Shown here piece by piece: positions 1-7,897 of a stretch of DNA of 64,000 bases (the stretch's first letter is position 1; each line of letters begins with the position of its first letter). Origin of the DNA: Undibacterium sp049340185. Lineage in GTDB: Bacteria; Pseudomonadota; Gammaproteobacteria; Burkholderiales; Burkholderiaceae_D. The notes beneath the pieces are model-generated. The model did not search any database. It was not told the origin of the DNA and saw only the letters and a program-made list of their open reading frames with translations. The position numbers were made by a program, and so were the translations under genes. Location: positions 394,765 through 458,764 of the forward strand of contig NZ_JBMPPC010000005.1 of NCBI RefSeq assembly GCF_049340185.1, given 5' to 3'.

Positions 1-1558
1 CCTGCAAGGTAGCCTGATGCTCTTCTGCCGTGCCCACTTCTACGCCATCGGCATAAAACGTCACAGGGATCAGCATAGGCTGAACCGGCATGCTATTGGC
101 ATCGAGCGCATTTTTTAATTGCTCATACAAGATGCGTTCATGCGCTGCATGCATGTCAACCAGCACCAGTCCCTTGCTGTTTTGTGCCAGGACATACACG
201 CCATGCAACTGCGCCAGCGCAAAGCCGAGCGGATGCTCGTCTGCCGGTAATTCAGTTCCACCTATCGGCGTTGAATTGCCGGTTCGATTCTCATTATTCT
301 GGTCACGGGCGAACAAGGCACCGTAATTTTGCAAGCTCTGGGCAACTCCGGTCTGCGCGGTGTGTTGCGGCGCGTAGTCGTAGCCGTAGCCGCTCTGACC
401 CAGTGGTTGTGGTGAAAATTGCGCACCGAATGTAGTTTGTTCACCGCTTAGCCAGGGCATTCTGCCGTTTGATGTTGTGTTCGCTGCGTTGGTTGTATTG
501 ATTGCACCATTGAGTTGCGGCGCCATTGCTGTGGCAGGTGCCGGGACGGTGCCAAATGCCGTGGCCGACGTTTGTGCCAGAGCGCGGTTCACCGCATGAA
601 ATACAAACTGATGTACCGCACGGCTATCGCGAAACCGGACTTCAATTTTTGACGGATGGACATTGACATCGACCAGCGCCGGATCAAGGTCGAGCGCCAG
701 TACGTAGGACGGGTAACGGTCGCCGTGCAACACATCCTGATAGGCGGCACGGACAGCGTGGGTCAGCAATTTATCCCGGACAAAGCGGCCATTGACATAG
801 AAAAATTGGGCGTCGGCGCGACCTTTCGATGCGGTTGGCAAACCGACAAAACCGTGCAGGCGCAATGGCCCTGCGCTCTCGTCTAGTGGCAGGCGGGCAT
901 TGGCAAAGGCCTCACCCAGAATATGAGCGCTGCGCTTATCAATCGCGCTAACATTCCAGTGATCGACCGCTCTGCCGTTGTGCGATAACGAAAATGTCAC
1001 ATCGGGACGCGCCAACGCAATGCGGCGCACGACTTCGGCGCAATGACCGAACTCGGTTTGTTCGGATTTTAAAAATTTGCGACGCGCCGGTGTGTTGTAG
1101 TACAGGTCCTGGACATCCACCGTTGTGCCTTGCGCGCCGGAGGCGGGAGAGATTTTGCCATTCTCAATTTGCCACGCATGCGGGGCTTCCGCTGTGCGGG
1201 TGGTCAGTGTGAGTAGGGCAACGGAGGCAATTGATGCCAGCGCTTCACCGCGGAAACCCAGCGTGGCCACGTTCTCCAACTCCGTCAGCGACGCGATCTT
1301 GGATGTCGCATGACGTGCGACGGCCAGAGGTAATTGATCTGCCGGGATGCCACGCCCGTTGTCGCTAATAGCAATGCGTTTGACGCCACCTTCTTCAAGC
1401 CGGATCTGGATGCTGCTAGATCCTGCATCCAGCGCATTTTCCAGTAACTCCTTCACTACGGCGGATGGCCGCTCGACCACCTCGCCTGCGGCGATTTGGG
1501 AGATCAGTTGATCAGACAGGGCTTGGATAGGGCGGTGGGGAGTGGATGTCTCGTTCAT
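1..1558 (-). CDS. mutL: DNA mismatch repair protein MutL (partial, C-terminus beyond left edge)
   Basis: Mismatch-repair matchmaker ATPase that couples MutS recognition to strand incision. The reading frame runs unbroken from an ATG at 1558 (minus strand) to the window edge, about 519 codons. The N-terminal GHKL ATPase motifs are all visible: ELLENALDAG, DNGRGI, the RHATSKI segment and GFRGEALASI. The transducer domain (FVNGR-like YVNGRFVRD, VDVNVHPSK) follows, then a low-complexity Asn/Thr/Gln-rich linker, then the start of the C-terminal dimerisation domain with VDMHAAHERILYEQL. The end lies outside the window. It stands alone here; in many relatives it is followed by miaA, which would be off the left edge. 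The identity is secure. Confidence 0.96.
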   Translation of the reverse strand, partial: MNETSTPHRPIQALSDQLISQIAAGEVVERPSAVVKELLENALDAGSSSIQIRLEEGGVKRIAISDNGRGIPADQLPLAVARHATSKIASLTELENVATLGFRGEALASIASVALLTLTTRTAEAPHAWQIENGKISPASGAQGTTVDVQDLYYNTPARRKFLKSEQTEFGHCAEVVRRIALARPDVTFSLSHNGRAVDHWNVSAIDKRSAHILGEAFANARLPLDESAGPLRLHGFVGLPTASKGRADAQFFYVNGRFVRDKLLTHAVRAAYQDVLHGDRYPSYVLALDLDPALVDVNVHPSKIEVRFRDSRAVHQFVFHAVNRALAQTSATAFGTVPAPATAMAPQLNGAINTTNAANTTSNGRMPWLSGEQTTFGAQFSPQPLGQSGYGYDYAPQHTAQTGVAQSLQNYGALFARDQNNENRTGNSTPIGGTELPADEHPLGFALAQLHGVYVLAQNSKGLVLVDMHAAHERILYEQLKNALDANSMPVQPMLIPVTFYADGVEVGTAEEHQATLQ

Positions 1559-1601
1559 CCCAAGATTATACCTGTGCTCGTCATCAAAATTGGATGGGCG
1601 T

Positions 1602-1852
1602 TAGGGTCTGCTAACGATCGGGTCGGGAGATGCGTTCATGTCAGGGCGCAGGATGGCAAGGCGCGCATCGCCGCTGAGGCTGGTGCCTCAGCAAGAGGGG
1701 CAACGCAGTCCATCGTGTCTCCTGACATGAACCCTACGGGAATGGCCTGATAGAGAAAATGAGAGCACGTGGCGTTCTGAGCGTCACTTCTGTCTCGCAC
1801 CGTGCTTCTTCAGAATCATTCGCACTCCCGATTCGATTGTTAGCAGACCCTA
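1602..1852. mobile_element. MITE-like non-coding element with 19-bp terminal inverted repeats and TA flanks
   Basis: Positions 1602-1620 (TAGGGTCTGCTAACGATCG) and 1834-1852 are inverted repeats matching at 18 of 19 bases, and similarity continues inward for about another dozen bases with gaps. Each terminus is flanked by TA, as expected for a TA target duplication (IS630/Tc1-like or some IS5-like transposases). The interior has no credible gene but is strongly folded: an 11-bp inverted pair at 1635-1645 and 1721-1731, and an 8-bp perfect hairpin with TGGT loop at 1673-1692. It fills the mutL-dedA gap and ends 31 bp before the dedA start. I saw no second copy in this window. It could instead be a lineage-specific dispersed repeat of another kind. 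Confidence 0.68.
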
Positions 1853-1883
1853 GTGTATGATTGCGCCGCTACCGAGGAGAATT

Positions 1884-2528
1884 ATGGATTTCATGCAGTT
1901 ACTGGACATGCTTTTACATGTCGATAAATCATTGGGATTGGTTATTCAGCAATACGGGACATTGGTCTATGTCGTCTTATTCGCGATTATTTTTTCTGAA
2001 ACCGCATTTGTGATTTTGCCGTTTTTGCCTGGCGATTCACTACTGTTTATTGCAGGCACTTTCTGCGCCCGTGGTGATATGGACCTCTGGTTACTCATGA
2101 CACTGCTGATCGTCGCATCGATCACCGGTAATTCGCTGAATTATTGGATAGGCAGCATGATCGGTCACAAAGTGCTGGAGCGCGAGCATAAATGGATAGA
2201 CCGTAATGCAATCAAAAAGACCCACGAATTTTATGAAAAACACGGCGGCAAGACCGTTGTGCTAGCACGGTTTGTGCCGCTGGTACGCACCTTTGCCCCG
2301 TTCGTTGCCGGCTTGTCAGACATGACGCATAAGACTTTTCAGGTCTACAACATACTCGGCGCTTTGTTCTGGGTGTTCTCTGTCGTCTTAGCAGGCTATT
2401 TTTTCGGTAATATCCCTTTTGTCCGCGAGCATCTGAATGCGATTGTGCTGGTCGGTGTCGGTGCAGCCGTATTTCCGATTGTGCTCGGTGCTCTGTGGAA
2501 AGTCGGCCGGAGAATGTTGAGAAAATAA
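1884..2528 (+). CDS. DedA family inner-membrane protein
   Basis: A 214-residue polytopic membrane protein of the DedA/SNARE-associated (VTT) family, linked to undecaprenyl-phosphate or phospholipid flipping and membrane homeostasis. Seen: the family signature in the middle (ETAFVILPFLPGDSLLF, then GNSLNYWIGSMIG) and the conserved arginine segment ARFVPLVRTFAPFVAGLSDM, with hydrophobic stretches around residues 25-70, 130-170 and 180-205. The start is placed at ATG 1884, preceded by GAGGAG at 1874-1879, and not at the upstream in-frame ATG 1857, which abuts the mobile-element end and has no ribosome-binding site. The next gene follows after 3 bp. Confidence 0.9.
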   Translation: MDFMQLLDMLLHVDKSLGLVIQQYGTLVYVVLFAIIFSETAFVILPFLPGDSLLFIAGTFCARGDMDLWLLMTLLIVASITGNSLNYWIGSMIGHKVLEREHKWIDRNAIKKTHEFYEKHGGKTVVLARFVPLVRTFAPFVAGLSDMTHKTFQVYNILGALFWVFSVVLAGYFFGNIPFVREHLNAIVLVGVGAAVFPIVLGALWKVGRRMLRK

Positions 2529-2531
2529 ACC

Positions 2532-2933
2532 ATGAAAACGCAGCTGCAAACCATCTGGCTACATCCCGCTGCACCGGCAAAACCGGCGCCGGGACAAGCT
2601 TGTAACGGTTGTGGCGTGTGTTGTGCGGCAGAGCCTTGTCCTGTCGCTCGGATCTGGCTGAGGCAGCGACAAGGTGCATGCCGTGCCTTGCAGTGGAGTG
2701 ACGATCATCAGCGATATCGTTGCGGCCTGTTGTTGTCGCCTGCTACGTATTTGCGTTGGATGACTTACTTGCCGTCTTTTTTGCCGCCTTTCGTCCGCTC
2801 AGGTGCCGAGCGTTTAGCGCAGAATTTTTTGCAGCGTCTTTTGCAACGTCTGTTTCGCCGCTGGATTGCCTCGGGCATTGGTTGTGATTCGGATGTCGAA
2901 GTCCAGATCCAGAATGCCGACCTGAAACCTTAG
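2532..2933 (+). CDS. Cysteine-cluster protein (YkgJ-like CxxCxxCC)
   Basis: A 133-residue soluble protein. Seen: an N-terminal CNGCGVCC motif (about residues 24-31) followed by two more cysteines (EPCPVAR, GACRAL), and an Arg-rich C-terminal half ending in an acidic tail with one further Cys. The CxxCxxCC pattern is typical of the YkgJ/UPF0153 group thought to bind zinc or an Fe-S cluster; the function is unknown. It sits 3 bp behind dedA and is probably cotranscribed. A 7-bp inverted repeat (2949-2955 with 2964-2970) separates it from the convergent amiC gene and may act as a weak shared terminator. Confidence 0.72.
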   Translation: MKTQLQTIWLHPAAPAKPAPGQACNGCGVCCAAEPCPVARIWLRQRQGACRALQWSDDHQRYRCGLLLSPATYLRWMTYLPSFLPPFVRSGAERLAQNFLQRLLQRLFRRWIASGIGCDSDVEVQIQNADLKP

Positions 2934-2973
2934 ATCAACTCCTCCGAATTGACGCTGGAAAACGCGTCAACGT

Positions 2974-4389
2974 TCAGGTCAGCCGATTCTTTGCCAGCGG
3001 CGGATTCCTGGAAAAATACTTTTTAATCCCTTTGACTACGGCGTCGGCCATCTGGTCCTGATAGGTATCGTCCGTGAGTTTGGCTTCTTCTTCCGGATTC
3101 GAGATGAAGGCGCTTTCAATCAGGATGCTTGGAATATCCGGTGCTTTGAGCACGGCAAAACCGGCTTGCTCGACCGCGCCTTTATGCAGGCGGTTGATGC
3201 TGCTGATTTCACTGAGTACGACCTTGCCGAGTTTCAGGCTATCGTTGATTTGTGCTGTAGTGGACAGATCGAGTAAGACGCTGGCGAGTTGTTTGTCATG
3301 GGTTTTGATGTTGACACCACCAATCAGATCGGCGGCGTTTTCTTTATCCGCCAGCCAGCGAGCTGCACTAGAACTCGCGCCTTTTTCAGACAAGACAAAG
3401 ACCGACGAGCCGCGGGCACTTGAGTTGACGAAGGCATCGGCATGTACTGACATAAACAGGTCGGCTTGCACAGCACGGGCTTTTTGAACTCGGACGTTCA
3501 GCGGTACAAAATAATCGCCGTCACGCGTCAGCATCACGCGCATATTCGGGATTTGTTCGATCTTGGCTTTGAGACGTTTAGCAATCGATAGCACGACATC
3601 TTTTTCACGACTACCGCCGCGACCGATGGCACCCGGATCTTCGCCGCCGTGACCGGGGTCGATGGCGATGGTGATCATGCGTGTCAGAACTGGTGTTTTG
3701 ACGGCGTTTTTATCTGACTCTGTTGCCGGATCTGTTTTGTGCTCAGGCTTGTTGTCGGGCTTATCTGTCTTATCTGCTTTGTCCGCTTTAGAATCAGTTT
3801 TGAGTTCTGACTTCAGCTCGGGCTTGTTATCGATTCTTGGTGGCGTCAAATCTTTGGGCAGATCTTTATGCCAGTCGCCTTTTTCTATCATGGCTGCAAT
3901 AGGATCGGGAGGATTGGCGGGATAGAGATCGAACACCAGACGGTGCTGATAATTGCCGACGGGCTGCAGGGTGAATACTTGCGGATTGACTTCTTCTTTC
4001 AGGTCGAATACCAGCCGCACGACATTCGGGCGATTTTGTCCTACGCGTACTTGCTTGATGTAAGGGTCATTCGACTGGATCTTGGCGACCAGTTCTTTGA
4101 GCGTAGGATTGAGTTCGATGCCCTCGATGTCGACTACCAGACGTTCCGGATTTTTGACCGTGAAGTGACTGGTTTTAAGATCGCTGTTATTTTCCAGGGT
4201 GACGCGAGTGTAGTCCTCGGCAGGCCAGACGCGTACGGCTAGTATCTGGGCTGCCATCGCTGCCAGAGCAAGATCGGGTGCCATGATGGAAATGAGTAGC
4301 GTGCTCCCCGCCTTGAGGATGGTACGGCGTTTTTTTGCGACTGGCGACGTGCTTACAGATTGGGAGCGAAATTCAGTTTTGCTAAACAT
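2974..4389 (-). CDS. amiC: N-acetylmuramoyl-L-alanine amidase, AMIN + Amidase_3 (AmiC-type)
   Basis: Periplasmic zinc amidase that cleaves the stem peptide from MurNAc during daughter-cell separation. 471 aa. Seen: an N-terminal KKRRTILKAG twin-arginine signal (Arg21-Arg22) with a hydrophobic segment to about residue 43; an AMIN targeting domain (about 50-160, RVWPAEDYTRVTLE...); a long Lys/Asp-rich spacer (about 185-235) made of repeated KSELKTDSKADKADK-like units; and the Amidase_3 domain (about 238-460) with IAIDPGHGGEDPGA, SREKD, SVHADAF and ILIESAF. Its 5' end overlaps tsaE by 37 bp, so the two are translationally linked, an order common in Burkholderiales. Confidence 0.93.
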   Translation of the reverse strand: MFSKTEFRSQSVSTSPVAKKRRTILKAGSTLLISIMAPDLALAAMAAQILAVRVWPAEDYTRVTLENNSDLKTSHFTVKNPERLVVDIEGIELNPTLKELVAKIQSNDPYIKQVRVGQNRPNVVRLVFDLKEEVNPQVFTLQPVGNYQHRLVFDLYPANPPDPIAAMIEKGDWHKDLPKDLTPPRIDNKPELKSELKTDSKADKADKTDKPDNKPEHKTDPATESDKNAVKTPVLTRMITIAIDPGHGGEDPGAIGRGGSREKDVVLSIAKRLKAKIEQIPNMRVMLTRDGDYFVPLNVRVQKARAVQADLFMSVHADAFVNSSARGSSVFVLSEKGASSSAARWLADKENAADLIGGVNIKTHDKQLASVLLDLSTTAQINDSLKLGKVVLSEISSINRLHKGAVEQAGFAVLKAPDIPSILIESAFISNPEEEAKLTDDTYQDQMADAVVKGIKKYFSRNPPLAKNRLT

Positions 4390-4838
4390 TCATTACCTTT
4401 GTCAGACAAGGCTTGCAATTCTACCTCACGGCCATGACCGGCGATGCGTAAAAAAATATTGAGATCGGCGGGAGGCAAGATACCTTCGGCTTTTTCTGGC
4501 CATTCGATAATGCAGACGGTATGCTCATTGAATTCTTCGCGAAAGCCTGCCTCCAAAAATTCTTCTGGGCTAGTCATGCGATACAGATCAAAATGCATGA
4601 TCTTGACGTCTTGCCCTTGCAGCTGGATCTGATAAATTTCGACCAGATTATAGGTAGGACTTTTGACATGGCCCTGATGACCTGCGGCATGCAGCAGGGC
4701 GCGGGTCAGGGCGGTTTTGCCTGCACCGAGATCGCCATGCAGATAAATGCTGAAACCGGGGCGCAGGTGTAAAGCGAGGCGCTTGCCCAGCGCTTGCGTG
4801 GCGGCTTCATCCGCCAGTGTCGTTTTATAATGTGACAT
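4353..4838 (-). CDS. tsaE: tRNA threonylcarbamoyladenosine biosynthesis ATPase TsaE
   Basis: A small P-loop ATPase of the TsaB-TsaD-TsaE complex that makes t6A37 in ANN-decoding tRNAs. 161 aa, the usual size. Seen: Walker A GDLGAGKT at residues 35-42, KSPTYNLVEIY (switch), the FDLYRM segment and the late IIEWPEKA motif. It is the upstream gene of a two-gene operon with amiC. TsaD is encoded about 12 kb away in this window (16983-18011). The start at 4838 lies 60 bp from the divergent queG start. Confidence 0.94.
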   Translation of the reverse strand: MSHYKTTLADEAATQALGKRLALHLRPGFSIYLHGDLGAGKTALTRALLHAAGHQGHVKSPTYNLVEIYQIQLQGQDVKIMHFDLYRMTSPEEFLEAGFREEFNEHTVCIIEWPEKAEGILPPADLNIFLRIAGHGREVELQALSDKGNECLAKLNFAPNL

Positions 4839-4898
4839 TTGCCGTAATACATTCCAGATGAAATTTCATTGCACATCATACCGCGTCGGAAGTCTTTA

Positions 4899-6053
4899 AT
4901 GCACGAAGAAGCGCACGAAGCAGTACACCTGACAGCAGACAAGCTAGCCGCAGACCAACGATCTCAGGGCCAGGTCAATTTGGCAACGCTGGCGCTGGAG
5001 ATCAAGACCTGGGGTAAAGAGCTCGGTTTTGCCGATCTGGGTATTGCCGATATTGACCTGAGTCATGCTGAGTCGGGTTTGCAGGCCTGGCTTGATGCCG
5101 GGCATCATGGCGAGATGGCGTACATGGCTGCCCATGGAATGAAGCGGGCACGTCCGGAGGAACTGGTGCCGGGCACGGTGCGGGTGATCTCTGCCCGTAT
5201 GAATTATTTGCCTAAAAGCGGGGAAGCCGATTGGCGTAGCAATGCGCGCGCGCAGATGCAGGCGGCGGATACGGCGGTGATCTCAGTGTATGCACGCGGT
5301 CGCGATTATCACAAGGTATTGCGAAATCGCTTGCAGCAGCTCGCCGATAAAATTGAAGCCCGAATCGGTGCGCTGGGTTATCGGGTGTTTACTGATTCGG
5401 CACCGGTGATGGAGGTTGCACTGGCTGCCAAAGCAGGCATAGGCTGGCGCGGCAAACATACTCTGCTCCTGAACCGTGACGCCGGATCGATGTTTTTTCT
5501 GGGTGAGATTCTGGTCGATCTTCCTTTGCCAGTTGATGCGCCTGTCAGTGAGCACTGCGGACAATGCCAGTCGTGTATCGACGTTTGTCCGACCCGTGCG
5601 ATTATCGCGCCATATGAGCTTGATGCCCGACGCTGCATTTCTTACCTCACCATAGAATTGCATGGCAGTATCCCCGTTGAGCTGCGACCCTTGATCGGTA
5701 ACCGTGTCTACGGCTGCGATGACTGTCAGTTATTTTGCCCCTGGAATAAATTTGCCCAGCAAGCGAGTGTGGATGATTTTGATGTGCGGAATGGACTTGA
5801 TCATGCCAGCATGGTGAGCTTGTTCGCCTGGAGCGAAGCGCAGTTTATGCGCTATCTGGAAGGTAGTCCGATACGCCGTATCGGGCATGAGCGCTGGCTG
5901 CGCAACCTCGCGGTGGGTTTGGGGAATGCGGCGAATAGCATGCGTGGCGATGCAGTGATTGTTCAGGCTTTGCAGGCGCAGTTACAACATCCATCGGATC
6001 TGGTGCGCGAGCATGTGATCTGGGCTTTACAGCAGCACGGTGTCGAGTTGTAG
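4899..6053 (+). CDS. queG: Epoxyqueuosine reductase QueG
   Basis: Cobalamin- and 4Fe-4S-dependent enzyme of the last step of queuosine synthesis (epoxyqueuosine to queuosine on tRNA Asp, Asn, His and Tyr). 384 aa. Seen: N-terminal cobalamin-domain segments ADLGIADID and GHHGEMAYM; two ferredoxin-type clusters, CGQCQSCIDVCP (Cys220, 223, 226, 230) and CDDCQLFCPW (Cys273, 276, 280); and a C-terminal HEAT-like helical tail. I prefer ATG 4899, with GGAAG 8-10 bp upstream, over the longer in-frame TTG at 4869. A second queuosine-family enzyme, gluQ, occurs later in the window. Confidence 0.94.
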   Translation: MHEEAHEAVHLTADKLAADQRSQGQVNLATLALEIKTWGKELGFADLGIADIDLSHAESGLQAWLDAGHHGEMAYMAAHGMKRARPEELVPGTVRVISARMNYLPKSGEADWRSNARAQMQAADTAVISVYARGRDYHKVLRNRLQQLADKIEARIGALGYRVFTDSAPVMEVALAAKAGIGWRGKHTLLLNRDAGSMFFLGEILVDLPLPVDAPVSEHCGQCQSCIDVCPTRAIIAPYELDARRCISYLTIELHGSIPVELRPLIGNRVYGCDDCQLFCPWNKFAQQASVDDFDVRNGLDHASMVSLFAWSEAQFMRYLEGSPIRRIGHERWLRNLAVGLGNAANSMRGDAVIVQALQAQLQHPSDLVREHVIWALQQHGVEL

Positions 6054-6055
6054 TC

Positions 6056-6103
6056 ACTGATTTTGCAACTGATTTTGCAACTGATCTGTCAACTGATTTG
6101 GCC
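6056..6103 (+). repeat. Four tandem 12-bp repeats after queG
   Basis: Units begin at 6056, 6068, 6080 and 6092. The first two are identical (ACTGATTTTGCA) and the last two differ at a few positions. The array starts 3 bp after the queG stop and lies in the 84-bp gap before the convergent permease gene. It looks like a short variable-number tandem repeat with no evident function. Confidence 0.8.
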
Positions 6104-6137
6104 ATGAATCCGGTAAGGTAGTTAGCCGCACATCGGC

Positions 6138-7028
6138 TCAATGCACCAGCGATAACCAGAACGGTAGCGTGATCGCCGACAGTACGGTACTGGCCGAGAT
6201 CAGGAAAGCGACAAACGGCGCGTTGCCGCCCATACGTGCTGCGAGTACAAAGGCACTGGATGCCGTCGGCAGGGCACAAAAAATCACGACGATTTGTAAT
6301 TGCAGCAAAGGTAATTGCATCCAGTGACCAAGTAAGAGCGCGATCAGTGGAAGTACCAATAATTTAATCGTCAGAAAATAACTCGCCATTGCTTTGGCTT
6401 CGTGTAAGGCAGATAAGCGAATGCCAGCCCCAACTGCGAGCAGGCCGAGTGCAATCGAGGCATTGCCCAGACGCGATAAGGTTGCATTGATCGCTTCATG
6501 AACCGGGATCTGGCAAAGGTTGACGATGACGCCGGATGCGGTGCCCACGACCAGCGGATTCTTGGCGATTTCGATGAGAAGTTTGCCGCTATTGTGTGCC
6601 AGCGCATACACCGCCGCCATATTGCACAAAGGGACCAGAAAACCGATCAGCAAAGCCATCAATGCCGTGCCCTGATCACCCGCGAGGCGCGAGGCCAGCG
6701 CCAGTGCGATGTACGAGTTAAAGCGAAACGCGGTTTGGACGCCGGATTCAAACACTTTCGGTGCGCTGGTGAAAAAATATTTGGCGAGATAACCCAAGCC
6801 CATGCCACAAGCGGTCGCGATAAACGCGATTTGCAAAAAATGTCCTGTGGTCGTGAAGTTAAACGGCGTCCGCGACGTGGTGTAGAACAGCAGCGCCGGG
6901 AACATCAGGTAATAGACGATTTTTTCTACACCAGCCCAAAAATGTCCGCCCCAGTTCGCAAAGCGAGCAAGCAAAAAGCCCAGCACGATAAGCGCAAAAT
7001 CAGGGATGAGGAGCGTGGCGACAGACAT
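6138..7028 (-). CDS. AEC family (auxin efflux carrier-like) permease
   Basis: A 296-residue integral membrane protein with about ten hydrophobic segments in the 5+5 arrangement of the AEC (Mem_trans) family, which in bacteria exports or imports malonate, malate and other organic acids. Seen: the N-terminal PDFALIVLGFLLARF, the central NPLVVGTASGVIVN motif and the C-terminal CALPTASSAFVLAARMGGN, a characteristic signature of the family. The substrate is not predictable. The promoter side (7029-7225) holds two copies of a GGAGTATA motif in opposite orientation (7051-7058 and 7104-7113). Confidence 0.85.
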   Translation of the reverse strand: MSVATLLIPDFALIVLGFLLARFANWGGHFWAGVEKIVYYLMFPALLFYTTSRTPFNFTTTGHFLQIAFIATACGMGLGYLAKYFFTSAPKVFESGVQTAFRFNSYIALALASRLAGDQGTALMALLIGFLVPLCNMAAVYALAHNSGKLLIEIAKNPLVVGTASGVIVNLCQIPVHEAINATLSRLGNASIALGLLAVGAGIRLSALHEAKAMASYFLTIKLLVLPLIALLLGHWMQLPLLQLQIVVIFCALPTASSAFVLAARMGGNAPFVAFLISASTVLSAITLPFWLSLVH

Positions 7029-7225
7029 GGGTAAATTGTCTTACTGGATAGGAGTATATTTTAAGCGCGCCGTATAACCAGCGCAATCAGCACTAAATTT
7101 GACTATACTCCCCTAAAATTCAAAAGAATATGCGTAGATATGCGTACTATTGCGAATGGCGCTGAGACGGATGGGTAAATCGGCTAAATTGGGCCAATGA
7201 GCGGCAGCTAGCTTGTCTGCTGGCG

Positions 7226-7816
7226 TTACTTCAATAATCCGGCTAATTCGACCGCAGTTTTTACCTGCATTTTGTCAAAAATATGCGCTCTGTGTACTTC
7301 GACCGTGCGCATGCTGATGCCTAATTGATCGGCGATGACTTTGTTCATTTTTCCCAGCAGGATCAGATCGAGCACTTCGCGCTCGCGTGCCGACAAGGTC
7401 GCCAGCCGCTCATGAATCACCGCCGACGCACCTGCTTCGCGCGACTGGGCCAGTGCTTCTTGCACCCTGTCCATGAGCTTGTTGTCGTTAAACGGTTTTT
7501 CAAAAAAATCAAAGGCGCCGCGTTTCAAGGTGTCGACTGCCATCGGAACATCGCCGTGACCCGTCAAGAAAATGACGGGCAAGCGCCTTATGATCTGGCG
7601 GTTTGTCAGCATATCGAATAGGGCAGTACCGCTGATGCCCGGCATCCTTACATCGAGTAACAGGCAGTCGCCCTGAGGATCGAACTGTAGGGGATGATCG
7701 AGTGCGGACAAGAATTTTTCGGCGGAATCGTAGCTGGTTGCCGCGATATTTCGCGAGCGCGCCAGCCAGGACAGGGCGTCTCTGACAGCATCTTCATCAT
7801 CCACAATGTGCAGCAT
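7226..7816 (-). CDS. dctR: FixJ-family response regulator, DctR-like
   Basis: A 196-residue two-component regulator. Seen: a receiver domain (residues 1-120) with acidic pocket DDE (6-8), phospho-acceptor Asp55 (LLLDVRMPG), Thr85 and Lys107 (EKPF), then a LuxR-type helix-turn-helix (about 135-196, LSAREREVLDLILLGKMNKVIADQLGIS). It lies 81 bp downstream of the sensor kinase gene on the same strand, and the pair is divergent from dctPQM. This matches DctS/DctR of Rhodobacter-type TRAP loci, which activate dctPQM in response to C4-dicarboxylates. The family is secure; the ligand is inferred from the neighbours. Confidence 0.85.
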   Translation of the reverse strand: MLHIVDDEDAVRDALSWLARSRNIAATSYDSAEKFLSALDHPLQFDPQGDCLLLDVRMPGISGTALFDMLTNRQIIRRLPVIFLTGHGDVPMAVDTLKRGAFDFFEKPFNDNKLMDRVQEALAQSREAGASAVIHERLATLSAREREVLDLILLGKMNKVIADQLGISMRTVEVHRAHIFDKMQVKTAVELAGLLK

Positions 7817-7897
7817 AAACTTAGTCTCCGAAGAAATTTTTAGCGGGAGCGTGACAACTCTCTTTTATTTTTTATATACGGGAATGGGAAATGCAAA

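Noticed and set aside
1496..1750. Open frame overlapping the mutL start and the MITE-like element
   Set aside because: It crosses the mutL start on the opposite strand and an inverted-repeat element, has no ribosome-binding site and encodes no recognisable protein.
2212..2679. Minus-strand open frame of 155 codons opposite dedA
   Set aside because: It lies antisense to two supported genes with biased, Arg/Ser-rich composition typical of a shadow frame.
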